A stretch of 64,000 nt of DNA. Source: Yamagishiella unicocca (Eukaryota > Chlorophyta > Chlorophyceae > Chlamydomonadales > Volvocaceae). The notes beneath the pieces were generated by a model. It did no database searches. It saw nothing but the letters and a program-made list of their open reading frames with translations, and had not been told where the DNA came from. Numbering within the stretch: the first letter of the stretch is position 1; the number at the start of each line of letters is the position of its first letter. The position numbers were made by a program, and so were the translations under genes. The stretch lies in contig BDSL01000101.1 in NCBI GenBank assembly GCA_003116995.1, positions 124,001-188,000 on the forward strand, read 5' to 3'. Positions 20,735 through 31,400 of the stretch are shown here, piece after piece.

Positions 20735-22330
20735 CGGGTGCGGGGCGGTGAGGGTTGTGGACGCGGCTTGGTTTCCTCCGGTGCGGCGGCGTTGCACAGG
20801 CGCGCGGCACAGATCATAGTGATGGCGGTGGCGAGATAGGGGTGTAGGGGCTGGCGGCGTGGCGGAAGCTGCCTGCTCGCGGCTCGCGGCGGCTTGGTGT
20901 GGGCCCCGATAACTGGGCACCTCTTGCGAGAGGGTACTTTGAGCACGGCCGGGAATGCCAGACGTGGCATCCCGCTCGTGCTAAGGCGGCGGAGGCTCTG
21001 TGGGCCCGATGTGCGCACCTTATCCCTGCAGCTCCGATCGGGAGACAGCCACCACCCAGCACCGAAAGTTACCAGACGATATAAGACGACGTCCGTTACT
21101 TAGTGCCAACGAACCATACCTAACAACACACTTGCGAGATATTTCACTCCAGCCGTCATGCTCAGATACGCGTTTCTGGAGCGCCGCCGAAACCATGACT
21201 AATGCCCGCGAATCGTTCATGCCGGTGCTGGGGCAATGACAAGCACGCGCCGCAACACGCAGACAGCGGTAGGCGAAGATCGCCAGGTATCAACCGATAA
21301 GTACGCAAGTTGAAGGTCAAAGAGACTTCTACCAGTGACCAGCGGTCGGGCAGTGTCATAACGACGCAAAGGTGCGAAGCCCTGTGGGCCGACGTTCAGT
21401 AACGTCGTCCAGCACGCGTGCCGTATGGTAAGCAAGTAAGATGCAGGTAATAAGTTACTATAGTTAAGGCCAGGTAAAATTCTGAACGACAACGAAGAGT
21501 AAGTAAGGTTCAGGGGTCAAGTAAACAGCAAGTAACGAGTAGTCATGTGATACTGACAGGTCCAACTGGTACCGTAATAATACAACAGGCCGCTTGAGAC
21601 AGCGCAGCATCGCAACAATGGCAACGGCCATGCTGCATCGGGTCCGTGAAGGGGCGAGAACGACCGGAGAGCCCCGCAAATTACGCATGTCCTCCACACG
21701 CACACTGCTGTTTAAAACCTCCCAATTATCATCATGCATCAGCAGCGAATGTATGATGATCGAGCCGCGCGCACGACCAAGGGTGCGTGCACGCGCACCA
21801 GCCAGCCACCCTGCCGCACGAGACATCAGGTAGGGGTGTGCAGATAGACGAAGCCCCACTCAATACACCACAGCCTCAGAGATAGGACATCACCAGATGT
21901 GGTGGAGCTCAGACAGGGGAAATAAACGCCGGGGCAGCCCCCCTTCTGCAGTTACGCATACACAGCCGTCCGCCGTCCGCATATTGAAATTGCTATAAGG
22001 ACGGAGGTCCTGTCCATATCCCCGCGAACCGTTCCGTCAGGAGGCGCTTGTAAAGCAATATAGCAGGCGAGAGAAAAACAATTTACAGTATTCACAAGTG
22101 CGGTCAACGAGGGGCGGGGTTTTCACCTTTCCAGGTAGGTGTCGTTCCTCTGCGTGGCGATCGATTCGGTAGAGTGCACACGCTAATGTCGCCGTAACTG
22201 ATCGTCGTCATGACCGTCAATCCGTCATCATCCCTAAGATGAGCGGGATGTACGTACGTACAGCACATAGTCCAGCTCGACGGGGCACATGAACTTCGTG
22301 GCAATTGTACTTTTCCCTACGCAAATCACG
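20735..22330. other. intergenic region 5' of the LINE
   Basis: No open frame here shows a recognisable domain. GC content drops compared with the region to the left. Short frames such as minus 21464-21859 have no splice or homology support. Confidence 0.5.
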
Positions 22331-22580
22331 GCTCTCACAGTGCTCTCACAGTGCTCTCACAGTGCTCTCACAGTGCTCTCACAGTGCTCTCACAGTGCTC
22401 TCACAGTGCTCTCACAGTGCTCTCACAGTGCTCTCACAGTGCTCTCACAGTGCTCTCACAGTGCTCTCACAGTGCTCTCACAGTGCTCTCACAGTGCTCT
22501 CACAGTGCTCTCACAGTGCTCTCACAGTGCTCTCACAGTGCTCTCACAGTGCTCTCACAGTGCTCTCACAGTGCTCTCAC
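22331..22580. repeat. 11-bp tandem array, about 22.7 copies
   Basis: Perfect head-to-tail copies of gctctcacagt from 22331 to 22580. Because 11 is not a multiple of 3 and the unit has no stop, all plus frames stay open and give the same repeat LTVLSQCSHSA. The array ends 22 bp before the ORF1 start codon of the LINE, so it is probably the element's 5' UTR or its insertion neighbour. Confidence 0.95.
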
Positions 22581-22602
22581 ATGATAGCGTTTGTAGTGTT
22601 TG

Positions 22603-23916
22603 ATGATAGCGCATAAAGGAACCAAACACGGACTATCGAATAGCTCGACGCCTCAATCAGCTAGGAAATCAGCACCGAAGACGCTGAAGATAGCCGGTTC
22701 GAGCAAAGGCACGGCTCCTCGCTTCGAACTGGAAGAAGTTGATTCTATTTCTGGTTCTGGTACCATGGAGGAGGCTATAGACACTCTGAAGGCGGACATG
22801 TCATCGACCTTCTCGGCGAAACTTGCGGATATGTCGTCGACCTTCTCGGCGCAATTCGCAAGCCTCAGCCGTATGTTTGACGAACGGCTGGAGAAGTTTA
22901 GCGACAGCTTAAAGAGGGAGAGCCAGCGGCTGGACGCGGAGATCCATGCCGTTCACCAACGGCTCAGCAGGTCGGTCGGCGAACCCACCGATGGCCAAGA
23001 GGCGCTCGTGGTGAAGGTCAACAACCTGTACACGATGGTACAGGACCTTACCTCAGCGATTCAGAAGCTGCAGAGGGCCTGGTCAGGGCTACAGCAAGAG
23101 GGTCCGGCCGCAGCACAGCAGCACCCCAGGCGAGCCACGCAGGCATACGAGGTGGGGCGGACAGTACCTCTCACGGAGTCGGGATCTTTGATCCTAAGCA
23201 ACATTGGGCGCAATATCGCGCTGCCAGAAATTCAGCAAAAGCTGGAGGGGGTCATGGAGTATGTACAGATCCGTAGCGTAGGCATCAAGGCGGAAGAGGT
23301 GCCGTCGGGGATGAGCGCCTTCAGGAAGGCGGTCGGCGCCAGCAGCGGAGACGACAAGGCCGACACGGCAATGGAGATGGACGAGCAGGCGGGAGCAGCA
23401 GCGGCGGTAACTCCAGGTGGAGAAGCACGGCAGGTCACCGGCACCGCAGCTCCGGCTGATGGCGCCGGGGCGGCCACAAGGGAGCAGTTCACACCGGTGC
23501 GCCGCATAATAGTGCGGTTCACGGGTGAGGCAGAGGATGTTCAGGCTGCAAGGGCAGCCTTTATCAGCTGCGCTGTGTTCATCCGGCAGACGTTCCAGTG
23601 GGTGGTTGCCGACAACCTCACCCCCGCGGGTCGCGCCGCCCGACGTGCAGCATCGTACGACTACAAGAGGTTGCTGGACGGCGGCATGCGGCCGAAGTGG
23701 CGCAACGGCGCCCAGATCTTCGTACTGCCTCCGGGGTCACGTGTCCCCAGGCAGTACACAGAAGAGGACGTGAAGCGCTGCCCGGAGGCACCACCAGAGA
23801 CGGGCGGACGAGGAGTGAGGGGAGGCGGAGCATGGCGCAGTATGGCGGGGTCCGGTGAGGGACCCGGGAGGAATGGAGACCTGGGAGGTGCGCGTAACGG
23901 CGACGCACGAATCTAA
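22603..23916 (+). CDS. LINE ORF1 protein
   Basis: 437 aa from ATG 22603 (a preceding in-frame TTG is ignored). A coiled-coil-like region at about 60-150 contains the repeated segment ADMSSTFSA twice, then LSRMFDERLEKFSDSLKRESQRLDAEIHAVHQRL, with heptad-like spacing. An acidic/Ala-rich linker (about 240-300) follows. Then comes a compact domain, RRIIVRFTGEAEDVQAARAAF, compatible with the RRM-like nucleic-acid-binding domain of LINE ORF1 proteins. The C terminus is Gly/Arg-rich. By analogy it packages element RNA. Its stop overlaps the ORF2 start (TAATG). Confidence 0.75.
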   Translation: MIAHKGTKHGLSNSSTPQSARKSAPKTLKIAGSSKGTAPRFELEEVDSISGSGTMEEAIDTLKADMSSTFSAKLADMSSTFSAQFASLSRMFDERLEKFSDSLKRESQRLDAEIHAVHQRLSRSVGEPTDGQEALVVKVNNLYTMVQDLTSAIQKLQRAWSGLQQEGPAAAQQHPRRATQAYEVGRTVPLTESGSLILSNIGRNIALPEIQQKLEGVMEYVQIRSVGIKAEEVPSGMSAFRKAVGASSGDDKADTAMEMDEQAGAAAAVTPGGEARQVTGTAAPADGAGAATREQFTPVRRIIVRFTGEAEDVQAARAAFISCAVFIRQTFQWVVADNLTPAGRAARRAASYDYKRLLDGGMRPKWRNGAQIFVLPPGSRVPRQYTEEDVKRCPEAPPETGGRGVRGGGAWRSMAGSGEGPGRNGDLGGARNGDARI

Positions 23917-26900
23917 TGACGGATAGTAACCTGCGTATCATTTTGTGGAACGTGCGCCATCTAGAGGAAGGCAAGCTGCAGGAAGACGAACTAATATGGC
24001 ATTTACTTTCTATGCATGATATCATCATTTGTGTTGAAACACACGGCACAGAAGCGCACCCGACAGCAGGTCAACAGCTACCGGGTTATAAGAATTTTTG
24101 CGTGGACAGGCCTAGAATGGGGGGCAGGAGGGCGGGAGGTGTAGCCGTGTACGTCCACGATAGAATCGCAGACGCCTTGGAGCCGTTACTGTATGTAGCG
24201 GAGCCTCGGGGCTGCGAGTCTGTGTGGCTGCGGCTGCGCTCCGATTGGGCGGACGCAGGCGGCCGTAGTTTGCTGATCGGTGCGTGCTATATCGCGCCCG
24301 AAGACTCGTCCTACCATAGGGAAGGACGACCAGCAGCCACGAACGCCGAAGCAGCCCTAGATGCCTTTGCTGCTCTTCAAGCGAGATTAGGCGCACTGCG
24401 ACGTGACGACGACCTAGTGCTCCTTGCCGGTGATTTCAACGCACGTATGTCTGGGGGACAGAGCGGGATTCCAGACCTGCCCGACATCACAGTAGCAGGT
24501 TTAGCAGAGCAATTAGGGGCTCCCTTTGGCTATGACGACAGCATTGATGCTGTTCCACGTTTTCGGAATTGTGTCGACGCGCGCACCAACCACGCGGGCA
24601 TTGAGCTGGGGAACGTATGCCGCTCAGAAGGCCTGTGTGTAGTAAATGGGAGGGTTAGAGGTGATGAACGCGGGGCTCTTACGTTCTTGGGCCCGCAAGG
24701 TGGCAGTACGGTGGACCTATTTCTAACTAGTCCTAGTCTGTTTTCTAAGTGTCAGGCTTTATTTGTGTTTGATAATCTGCATAATAGGCTACGTACGCGT
24801 GGTACGGGCGGGCGTACGTTCAGTGACCACGGACCGGTTAGTCTACAACTGGGCGTGCGGCTGCAACGGCCGGACGGGGAATTACCTCCACGTCGTCCTC
24901 GTAAGCGTCTGGGTTTCAACGTTAGCCAGTGGAGGAAGTATGCAACCTATTTCACTGCAGACGACAGTGCAGTAATGGCAAATCTACAGGAGGTTACGCA
25001 AGGGTTGGATAATGGCTCTGTTTCTAGCACATGTGCGGTAGATCGTATAGGCGAGATTCTGTACGGAGCTATGAAGCAGGCTTTTGGGGTGGGGCGTGAG
25101 TCGCGGCAACCGCGATCGAATCACGCGCCTTGGTGGAATGCGGAATGTGCGCAAAAGCATGCTGCTATGAGTTCTAAGCTAACGGATGCAAAAGGTCAAG
25201 GCAGGTGTTCGGGGGTGTGGCAAGCATACAGGGTCGCGAGGCAGGAGTTCAATAGAGCACGCAGGCGCGCAATGGCGGCTTTTGAGCACGAGGAATGGCG
25301 CGCATTCATTAACAACTGTCGCGGAGACCCTAAGGCGCTATGGCGCAAGCTTTCGGACGGGTCATCGGAGTCGTGCCCTATTACTGATGCAGACGCGTGG
25401 CGAAGTCATTTCCAGGCGCTGCTCAATGAAAGGCAGCGCCCGCCAGATTATGAGCGTGCAACGGATATACTGGGCTTTGTTAATAGAGTAGATAGGCACA
25501 CGTTACCTTGGTGGCGTGCCTTAGGGGAGGAGGAAGCAGAACTCAGGAGGCGAGCGGCAGATGAGGCGCTCAACACGCCAATTACGGCGGCGGAAGTTGC
25601 AGTGGTTTTGGAGAAGCTACCGAATGGCAAGTCGAGCGGTCCCGAGAAAGTGTGCGGCGAGTGCTACCGATACGCTCGGAAGCTTCGCAGTGGCAGCGAG
25701 GATCGGAGCCCAGAAATTAACAGGCTTGTCCCGGTTGTGACGGTGCTAATGGAGCATATTCGCGCTACGGGTGATTACCCTGCACAGTTTACTGTGTCGG
25801 ATCTAGTCCCGGTGTATAAGGGGAATGGGAAGGACATGTTAGAGTGCAGTAATTACAGAGGGATCGCGGTGGGCGGAGTGCTTGCCAAATGTTACGCTTC
25901 AGTTCTGGAACGGCGTCTTTCAAAATTCGCCGAATCTGAATTTGCAGCAAGACCGGTCCGACACTGGTGTCAAGCGGGTTTTCGTCGGGGTTTGGGCACA
26001 CAACATCATCTTTTCGCGCTTCGTCATTTTATAGCTCGTTACGCTAGGCCGGGGCAACACGGGCTTTTAGTCTGCCAGATCGATTTCGAGAAGGCTTTTG
26101 ATCGTGTGGACCGAAATTTGTTGTGGGCTCGGCTAAGGGAACGGGGTCTTTCTGGGCAAATGCTGTCTGCTATTAGGCGTTGTTATGATAAGGTGCAATT
26201 GCGCGTGAAAGTCAACGGGAAGAGAGGTGAGCGGTTTGAATCAGTGCAGGGGGTAAAGCAGGGATGCCCGCTAAGCCCAGTCCTGTTCGGGTTGTTTATC
26301 GAATCATTTGCGGATTACGTAGATGAGCACGAGCAAAGGCAACCTCGGGGATGCGTCCCCACCGCGCATGGAAAAGGGGTCCCGGAGCTGCTGTACGCGG
26401 ATGACCTTACGCTCATGACTATGAATCGGGAACGGATGCAATTCCTGTTGGATAGGTTAGCGGAATTCTGTGATGCATTTGGAATGAATTTGAATGTGGG
26501 TAAATGCGAGTTGATGGTATTCGCCGGTAGGCAAACGTCCTACGACGCACTTTTGAGTGATGCAGCAGGGTTGCGTTATGCGGGCCAGACGGTGCCAGTC
26601 AAAGAGCGCGCAAGATATCTTGGACTGCGATATGGATCAGGTTTTTCGTTCGACTCGTGCCGAATGGAGCTATGCGATGTGGGTCGCAGGGGAGTTTTTG
26701 CTTTAATGCGTAAGTTAGAATTAAATCGCGTATGGGCACCCGATCTTATGCTACGCTGTTTTGACGCCCAAATAAGGCCTTTATTATCGTACGGAGCGGA
26801 GGTATGGGGACCAGACGCTATTTGGGAAGTTTTAGGAACTAAGGGTAGACAGCGGGTTAGGGAGTGGCAAAGATGGAACCAGCGGGGAGGGTCAGGAGCG

Positions 26901-27872
26901 ACGGGGGAGAATGCGGCGCTGCTTGGCAGATGGGGAAAATGGGTTCGAAGCACAGGTCGTGCGGCAGGTGTATTTGAAAGAGCTCTGGCGGATCCAATGG
27001 TCGAGGTACAGAAGATCTTTTTGCGCAGGGTAGTTGGCGCTAGTTTGCCTCCGAACAGGCAACTCTTCGCAGAGTCCTCTCAACTGCCTTTGCATCACTT
27101 TTGGGCACAGCAAGTGTTTGGTTTTTGGAAGCGCCTGAGTAAGCAGCCCTCGACGCTCGCACAGGCAGTCTTAGAGGAGGATATTTTTGCATGGTTGGAA
27201 TCGGATCGCTCGTCAAGCGAGCATGAATATTTCTGGGCTGGTAAGGTGCTGCGGATTCTTGGAGCACTTGGGTACGACTATCGCCAACATGTGAGCGCAA
27301 CGTTGAGTAATGTGGACAAAGCCAAGGCAATAGCCGCGTTGGAAATCCCGTTTGACAAGGTGCTAGAGGAGTTCAGGCGGCGTTTGCTGCTCGATTGGAA
27401 CTCGAGTGATATTGTTATGGATCCGCGGGTTTTTCCCGAATTTGCAGCAGGAGACAGTGATCGCGGGAAGCCGGGCGTAACAATGTGTCGCTACTCGAAT
27501 TGGATGGGCGTTGCATATGCCCCCGACGCGCATACAAAGAAGCTCGATCACCTTCGCGCGTGTATGCCTCGGAAGCATCACACGGCGCTGATGCGTTTTC
27601 GTCTCGGCTGTTGGGATCTCGACGTAAGTCGTTTTGCACGTCGGCCGCGTAAGCCACGTGTTGAGAGAACGTGCCGAGTGTGCCGCGGGGATATGGTAGA
27701 AGACGAGTTTCATGTTCTTATGGAGTGTCCCGTGTATGAGCCCCTCAGACGAGCTGTAGATTTCCCTACTGGACAGGATATGCAAGTGGTGATGACTACG
27801 TGGGATCAGGTGAAACTAGGCAACCTTTTGGCTCAGATACAGAGGGCGCGGACAGAGTCATTAAGGGAATAA
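23916..27872 (+). CDS. LINE ORF2: AP-type endonuclease, reverse transcriptase, zinc knuckle
   Basis: 1,318 aa. The endonuclease at about 1-235 shows ILWNVRH, CVETHGTE, LLAGDFNARM, GSTVDLFL and FSDHGPV, so the Asn, Glu, Asp and Ser-Asp-His positions are kept. The reverse transcriptase spans about 560-870: LPNGKSSGP, DLVPVYKGNGK, NYRGIAV, CQAGFRRG, CQIDFEKAFDRV, VKQGCPLSPVLF and the catalytic YADD. After a long thumb/linker the C terminus has CRVCRGDMVEDEFHVLMEC, a C-X2-C-X9-H-X4-C knuckle (about 1,262-1,280). It nicks target DNA and primes reverse transcription there. No frameshift or stop is present. Translation probably depends on reinitiation at the TAATG junction with ORF1. Confidence 0.95.
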   Translation: MTDSNLRIILWNVRHLEEGKLQEDELIWHLLSMHDIIICVETHGTEAHPTAGQQLPGYKNFCVDRPRMGGRRAGGVAVYVHDRIADALEPLLYVAEPRGCESVWLRLRSDWADAGGRSLLIGACYIAPEDSSYHREGRPAATNAEAALDAFAALQARLGALRRDDDLVLLAGDFNARMSGGQSGIPDLPDITVAGLAEQLGAPFGYDDSIDAVPRFRNCVDARTNHAGIELGNVCRSEGLCVVNGRVRGDERGALTFLGPQGGSTVDLFLTSPSLFSKCQALFVFDNLHNRLRTRGTGGRTFSDHGPVSLQLGVRLQRPDGELPPRRPRKRLGFNVSQWRKYATYFTADDSAVMANLQEVTQGLDNGSVSSTCAVDRIGEILYGAMKQAFGVGRESRQPRSNHAPWWNAECAQKHAAMSSKLTDAKGQGRCSGVWQAYRVARQEFNRARRRAMAAFEHEEWRAFINNCRGDPKALWRKLSDGSSESCPITDADAWRSHFQALLNERQRPPDYERATDILGFVNRVDRHTLPWWRALGEEEAELRRRAADEALNTPITAAEVAVVLEKLPNGKSSGPEKVCGECYRYARKLRSGSEDRSPEINRLVPVVTVLMEHIRATGDYPAQFTVSDLVPVYKGNGKDMLECSNYRGIAVGGVLAKCYASVLERRLSKFAESEFAARPVRHWCQAGFRRGLGTQHHLFALRHFIARYARPGQHGLLVCQIDFEKAFDRVDRNLLWARLRERGLSGQMLSAIRRCYDKVQLRVKVNGKRGERFESVQGVKQGCPLSPVLFGLFIESFADYVDEHEQRQPRGCVPTAHGKGVPELLYADDLTLMTMNRERMQFLLDRLAEFCDAFGMNLNVGKCELMVFAGRQTSYDALLSDAAGLRYAGQTVPVKERARYLGLRYGSGFSFDSCRMELCDVGRRGVFALMRKLELNRVWAPDLMLRCFDAQIRPLLSYGAEVWGPDAIWEVLGTKGRQRVREWQRWNQRGGSGATGENAALLGRWGKWVRSTGRAAGVFERALADPMVEVQKIFLRRVVGASLPPNRQLFAESSQLPLHHFWAQQVFGFWKRLSKQPSTLAQAVLEEDIFAWLESDRSSSEHEYFWAGKVLRILGALGYDYRQHVSATLSNVDKAKAIAALEIPFDKVLEEFRRRLLLDWNSSDIVMDPRVFPEFAAGDSDRGKPGVTMCRYSNWMGVAYAPDAHTKKLDHLRACMPRKHHTALMRFRLGCWDLDVSRFARRPRKPRVERTCRVCRGDMVEDEFHVLMECPVYEPLRRAVDFPTGQDMQVVMTTWDQVKLGNLLAQIQRARTESLRE

Positions 27873-28442
27873 TCCCGATTTTCTAGTATTAGTTCTTGAA
27901 GTGCGCCCTTTGACGGATGTCCGTTATGGGGGGACGCATGCTACTGGCGCGAGCCAGTACGACATGTAATAAATCGTAAATAGCCAGCAGGACGCTAATA
28001 GCCGCTGATGAACGCCAAGCACAGCCGCCAACTCAGCTTTTTGTTAACGGTAGCTGCGCTTACCTCCTTCTTGGCGTTCTGGGGCTTCTGAAGGAGAGTG
28101 AGATTCTGCTATCAGCGCCTGTTATCTCCAGATCTCAAAGCCTGGCTGCCTGGATGCAATACAGGATCATACTTTCAGTGTATAGTGGCAGTCGCTATCG
28201 CCGCAGCCAAGCAACACGGCCGCAACAACGGGTCAGCTTGGTCTTGGCGGTCCATCTTGCGTAGCACACTGTAAATGGACTTACAGTATTACATCATTAC
28301 ATCTTCTTCTAGATTCCTTTCATTTCATCTCTTCACTGGCCCACGGACTCGTCGCTCCAAGTTTTGATGCTGGCGGTAGTGTTGGTCTGGGAGGCCAGGC
28401 CCGCAGTTGTGCGGAATAGGAGGAACGCTTCGGCTGTAGATA
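27873..28442. other. LINE 3' end and promoter region of the next gene
   Basis: The first ~100 bp are 3' UTR of the LINE. The rest is A/T-richer spacer (ttacatcattacatcttcttct near 28290) upstream of the start codon at 28443. An in-frame TAG lies six bases before that ATG. Confidence 0.5.
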
Positions 28443-31400
28443 ATGGAGGAAGACAGGGGTCAAGGTCATATTCTGACAGCGGAGCCCGCCGCTGCCCGCT
28501 ATCCGGCGGCAACGCGCTCAAGTTTGGCAACGATGACCAGCTTATCTGCACTTGATTCATTGCAACGGGAGCCGCCGCTAGAGGGCCGCATTTGTCCAAA
28601 CAGCGAGGAATTGGACCCCGACGACCAAGAACTACATGAGCGGCACGGCCAGGACCGCAAGCGGCAGAGACTGCAGAATGGCAATACTCCATATCAGGTG
28701 CGGCCAGATCATTCTGAAGCAGTGCAACAGGCGGTCGTGGCGTATATGCCGGAGGAGGCCAGAGCGCAGCCCCGCGCCGCAGAAGTACGGTCGGCACAGG
28801 AGCAGGTTCCCATGGAGGGCGCCACGCAGCAGCCACCGCAGCAGCCACAGCAGCCCCTACCACGGCCGCTTCCCGCGGCGAACCCCCTTGCAGCGCCCAC
28901 CGCACCGCTTCTTCCTCCCACGTTCATGCCCGCTATGTGCCAGCTATTTCTGGTGTACATGCAGCGTGCGCTCCTTGCGGCGGATCAGAAGCCTGCTGAG
29001 AAGAAATCGCAGCAACTGGCAGCGGACGGCATGCCTCCCAGTGCCGACCCGCCTGCGCTAGTGGCGGTTCGGCAGCTGAGGGCATTCAGTATTCCGGCGC
29101 CGCTGCTCTTGCAGGCTGCAGCTCACTTGATGGTTGTGGGGGCCGTGCCGCCTACTCAGTACCAGGCGATACAGGTGCTGTAAGGGGGGGAGCAATTGTT
29201 GGGACAAACGAGTAGATTGTGTACAGGGCCGAGGGCAGTCGCGATACGTCTTAATGGTGGCGGTAGACGTTTGGCATCGTCACCAGGAGTGTGGGAGTTG
29301 ATGATAAGCGCAGCAAATCACGTGCGGTGCGACATGCCGCTTGCATTTATAGCCAGTTGCCAGTTGTGACTGGCGCTCCGGTGCAATAACCCACATGGAC
29401 CCTGTTTGCGAGGGATTCGTTCTGGGGACCTAGTACCAGTTAGGATCAAAAGAAAACACGGGCACGCCCGACGGCGTTGCCTTAACGGGCGTGGGTTGTC
29501 GAACATCTTACGTCCGTGTTGGCTCGGGTATTTCCGATATCACCCAGCAACAACCCACTAAAACCCGGTCTTACATCGTCTACTTTTGTCTCGGGCGTTA
29601 GCATCCGCCGCTTCCTTCGGCACGGAGGGCTGCTCCGTCGTCATGCTCCCTGCCAATCTTTCAGCCTCGCTTCCCGGCCCCCTCTCGGCTTCGCAGGCTG
29701 AGCTGGGTCCTGCCTCTGATGCGCCTCTCGAGGCCGCCACGGGCCAGACCGAAGCAGCAGACGGACCGGGAGCGCCCTCAGGCCCCGTGGCGGCCGCCGC
29801 CGGAGCACCTTCCAGGCCCCCCCGAGAACCCCTGCGCGGGCTAACGACACCCGCGTCACTGCGCCTAGCAACCCAGGCAGCCCCGCTGCGGCCCGTGCCG
29901 GCCGCAAACCCAGGAATTGCTGGGGCGCCCGGGGGCGAAGCCAGGACGACTGCCGACGCCTCTGCGCTTGCACCCGGTGGTCACTCGGGAGCACTGGCGC
30001 TGGGCGGCGCAGCGTCGGTCGCAGTCCCAGCAACCGCAGCAGCGCCAGTGGCGGCGACGGCTGGAGCTGTAGACAACGGAGCGCCAGCGGCGGGTGCCCT
30101 CGCGGCAGCCCCCAGCGCCGTTGTGCGGGATGCGCCGCCGGGGACGGCTGCCGTTTCTTGGGTCGGCCGGGGCGCCGGTCCATCAGGCCACCGGTTGGGA
30201 TTGGGGCGTAGGCTGTTCAATGCCATTGCCGATCAGCTGCCAACAAGTAAGTTCAGGCTGCACGGGCTCTTGTGGCATCTGATGTAGTTCTTGCATAGAC
30301 GTGATCAGGACGATCCACATTCCGCATCGAATGCCTTACCGGGGTTAAGACATGAAGTTGGGTGTTCCGACATGCTCCTTTCCAACACAGTTGGGTGTCG
30401 AGTGCCGGACTCTGTGCACATACGGCTCGTTTGGCCTTCCGCAGCACGGCGGCAGACGCCTCGTGGGTTCTTCTTGCTTGGTATTTAATGTTTAAAGGGA
30501 TTTGTAATGAGGTTGGATTCCAGCATGGAATGCTCTTTTGGGCTGAACCGAAAGCACCCGCTTCGCCCTGCTCTTGAACGCTTGGTTGCAGGTGCTGAGC
30601 TTGACAGCATTTTGCCACCCACAGACGGATTCTCGGGCGTGCTGTATAAGGTGCAGGGAAGCGGCGAGGTGCGGCTCATTAGATGCTGCTGGTGAACGTG
30701 CCGCGTTGGGATGTCCGTGTTGCCTGCGTCGGGGATGGGTTGGGCTGCTACTGGGCTACGCTTTGCTGAACAGCTTTGCTGCAGTGTGTGAGGTGGGCTA
30801 CGCTTTGCTGAACAGCTTTGCTGCGTTGCGTACGAGACCAATGGAATTTCTCACATGTATGCGGGGCTGCTGCAGGTGGGTGCGGCGCTTTGGGACGGAG
30901 CGTGGCTGCGGGACTTGGGCCCGTACACGACGGCTCTAGATGCGCGCCAGAGCGTCGCCATGTCCATAAAGCTGATCACCGCAGCCGCTGCAGCTGCGAT
31001 TGACGCGTCCCGGCGGGCTGCGCTGAAGCAGCAGCAGGGAGCTATGCGGCGTGCAGCTGCTGTCCGGACTGCCGACGGAGCGGGGGAGGATCCACCGGCA
31101 GTGGCGGCTGTGCTGCCTGCTGCTGAGGCGGACGTAGTAGAAGCTGCAGAACAGCTGTTGCTACTCCGCCAGACGACCCGCAAACAAGTGGGGTCTTCGG
31201 CGAGGGACCACCGAGGAGGACCTCTGCCCGCGCCACCCGAAGTTGATCAGCGGGTGGTCGCACTTCAGCAGCACCAGCCGGAGCACCAATTGGGGGAGAA
31301 GCAGCAGCGGCAACATGATGAACAGGACAACGAAGAGCTGCAGAGGCGGCGACCTCTCGGTCAGAAGCAGCAGCAGGAAAAGCAGCAGCAGCAATTGCCG

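Larger units (their letters stand above)
22331..27975 (+). mobile_element. non-LTR retrotransposon (L1-like LINE), apparently intact
   Basis: Consists of an 11-bp tandem array, ORF1, ORF2 and about 100 bp of 3' sequence that includes aataaatcgtaaat near 27970. Both ORFs are free of stops and all expected catalytic motifs are present, which suggests a recent insertion. The outer ends are estimates: I did not find a clear target-site duplication. No LTRs are present. Confidence 0.85.

Noticed and set aside
22289..22616. Open frames of about 100 codons in each plus frame; also considered as a CRISPR array
   Set aside because: The translation is only the 11-bp repeat. The copies are directly adjacent with no spacers, so it is a simple tandem array.
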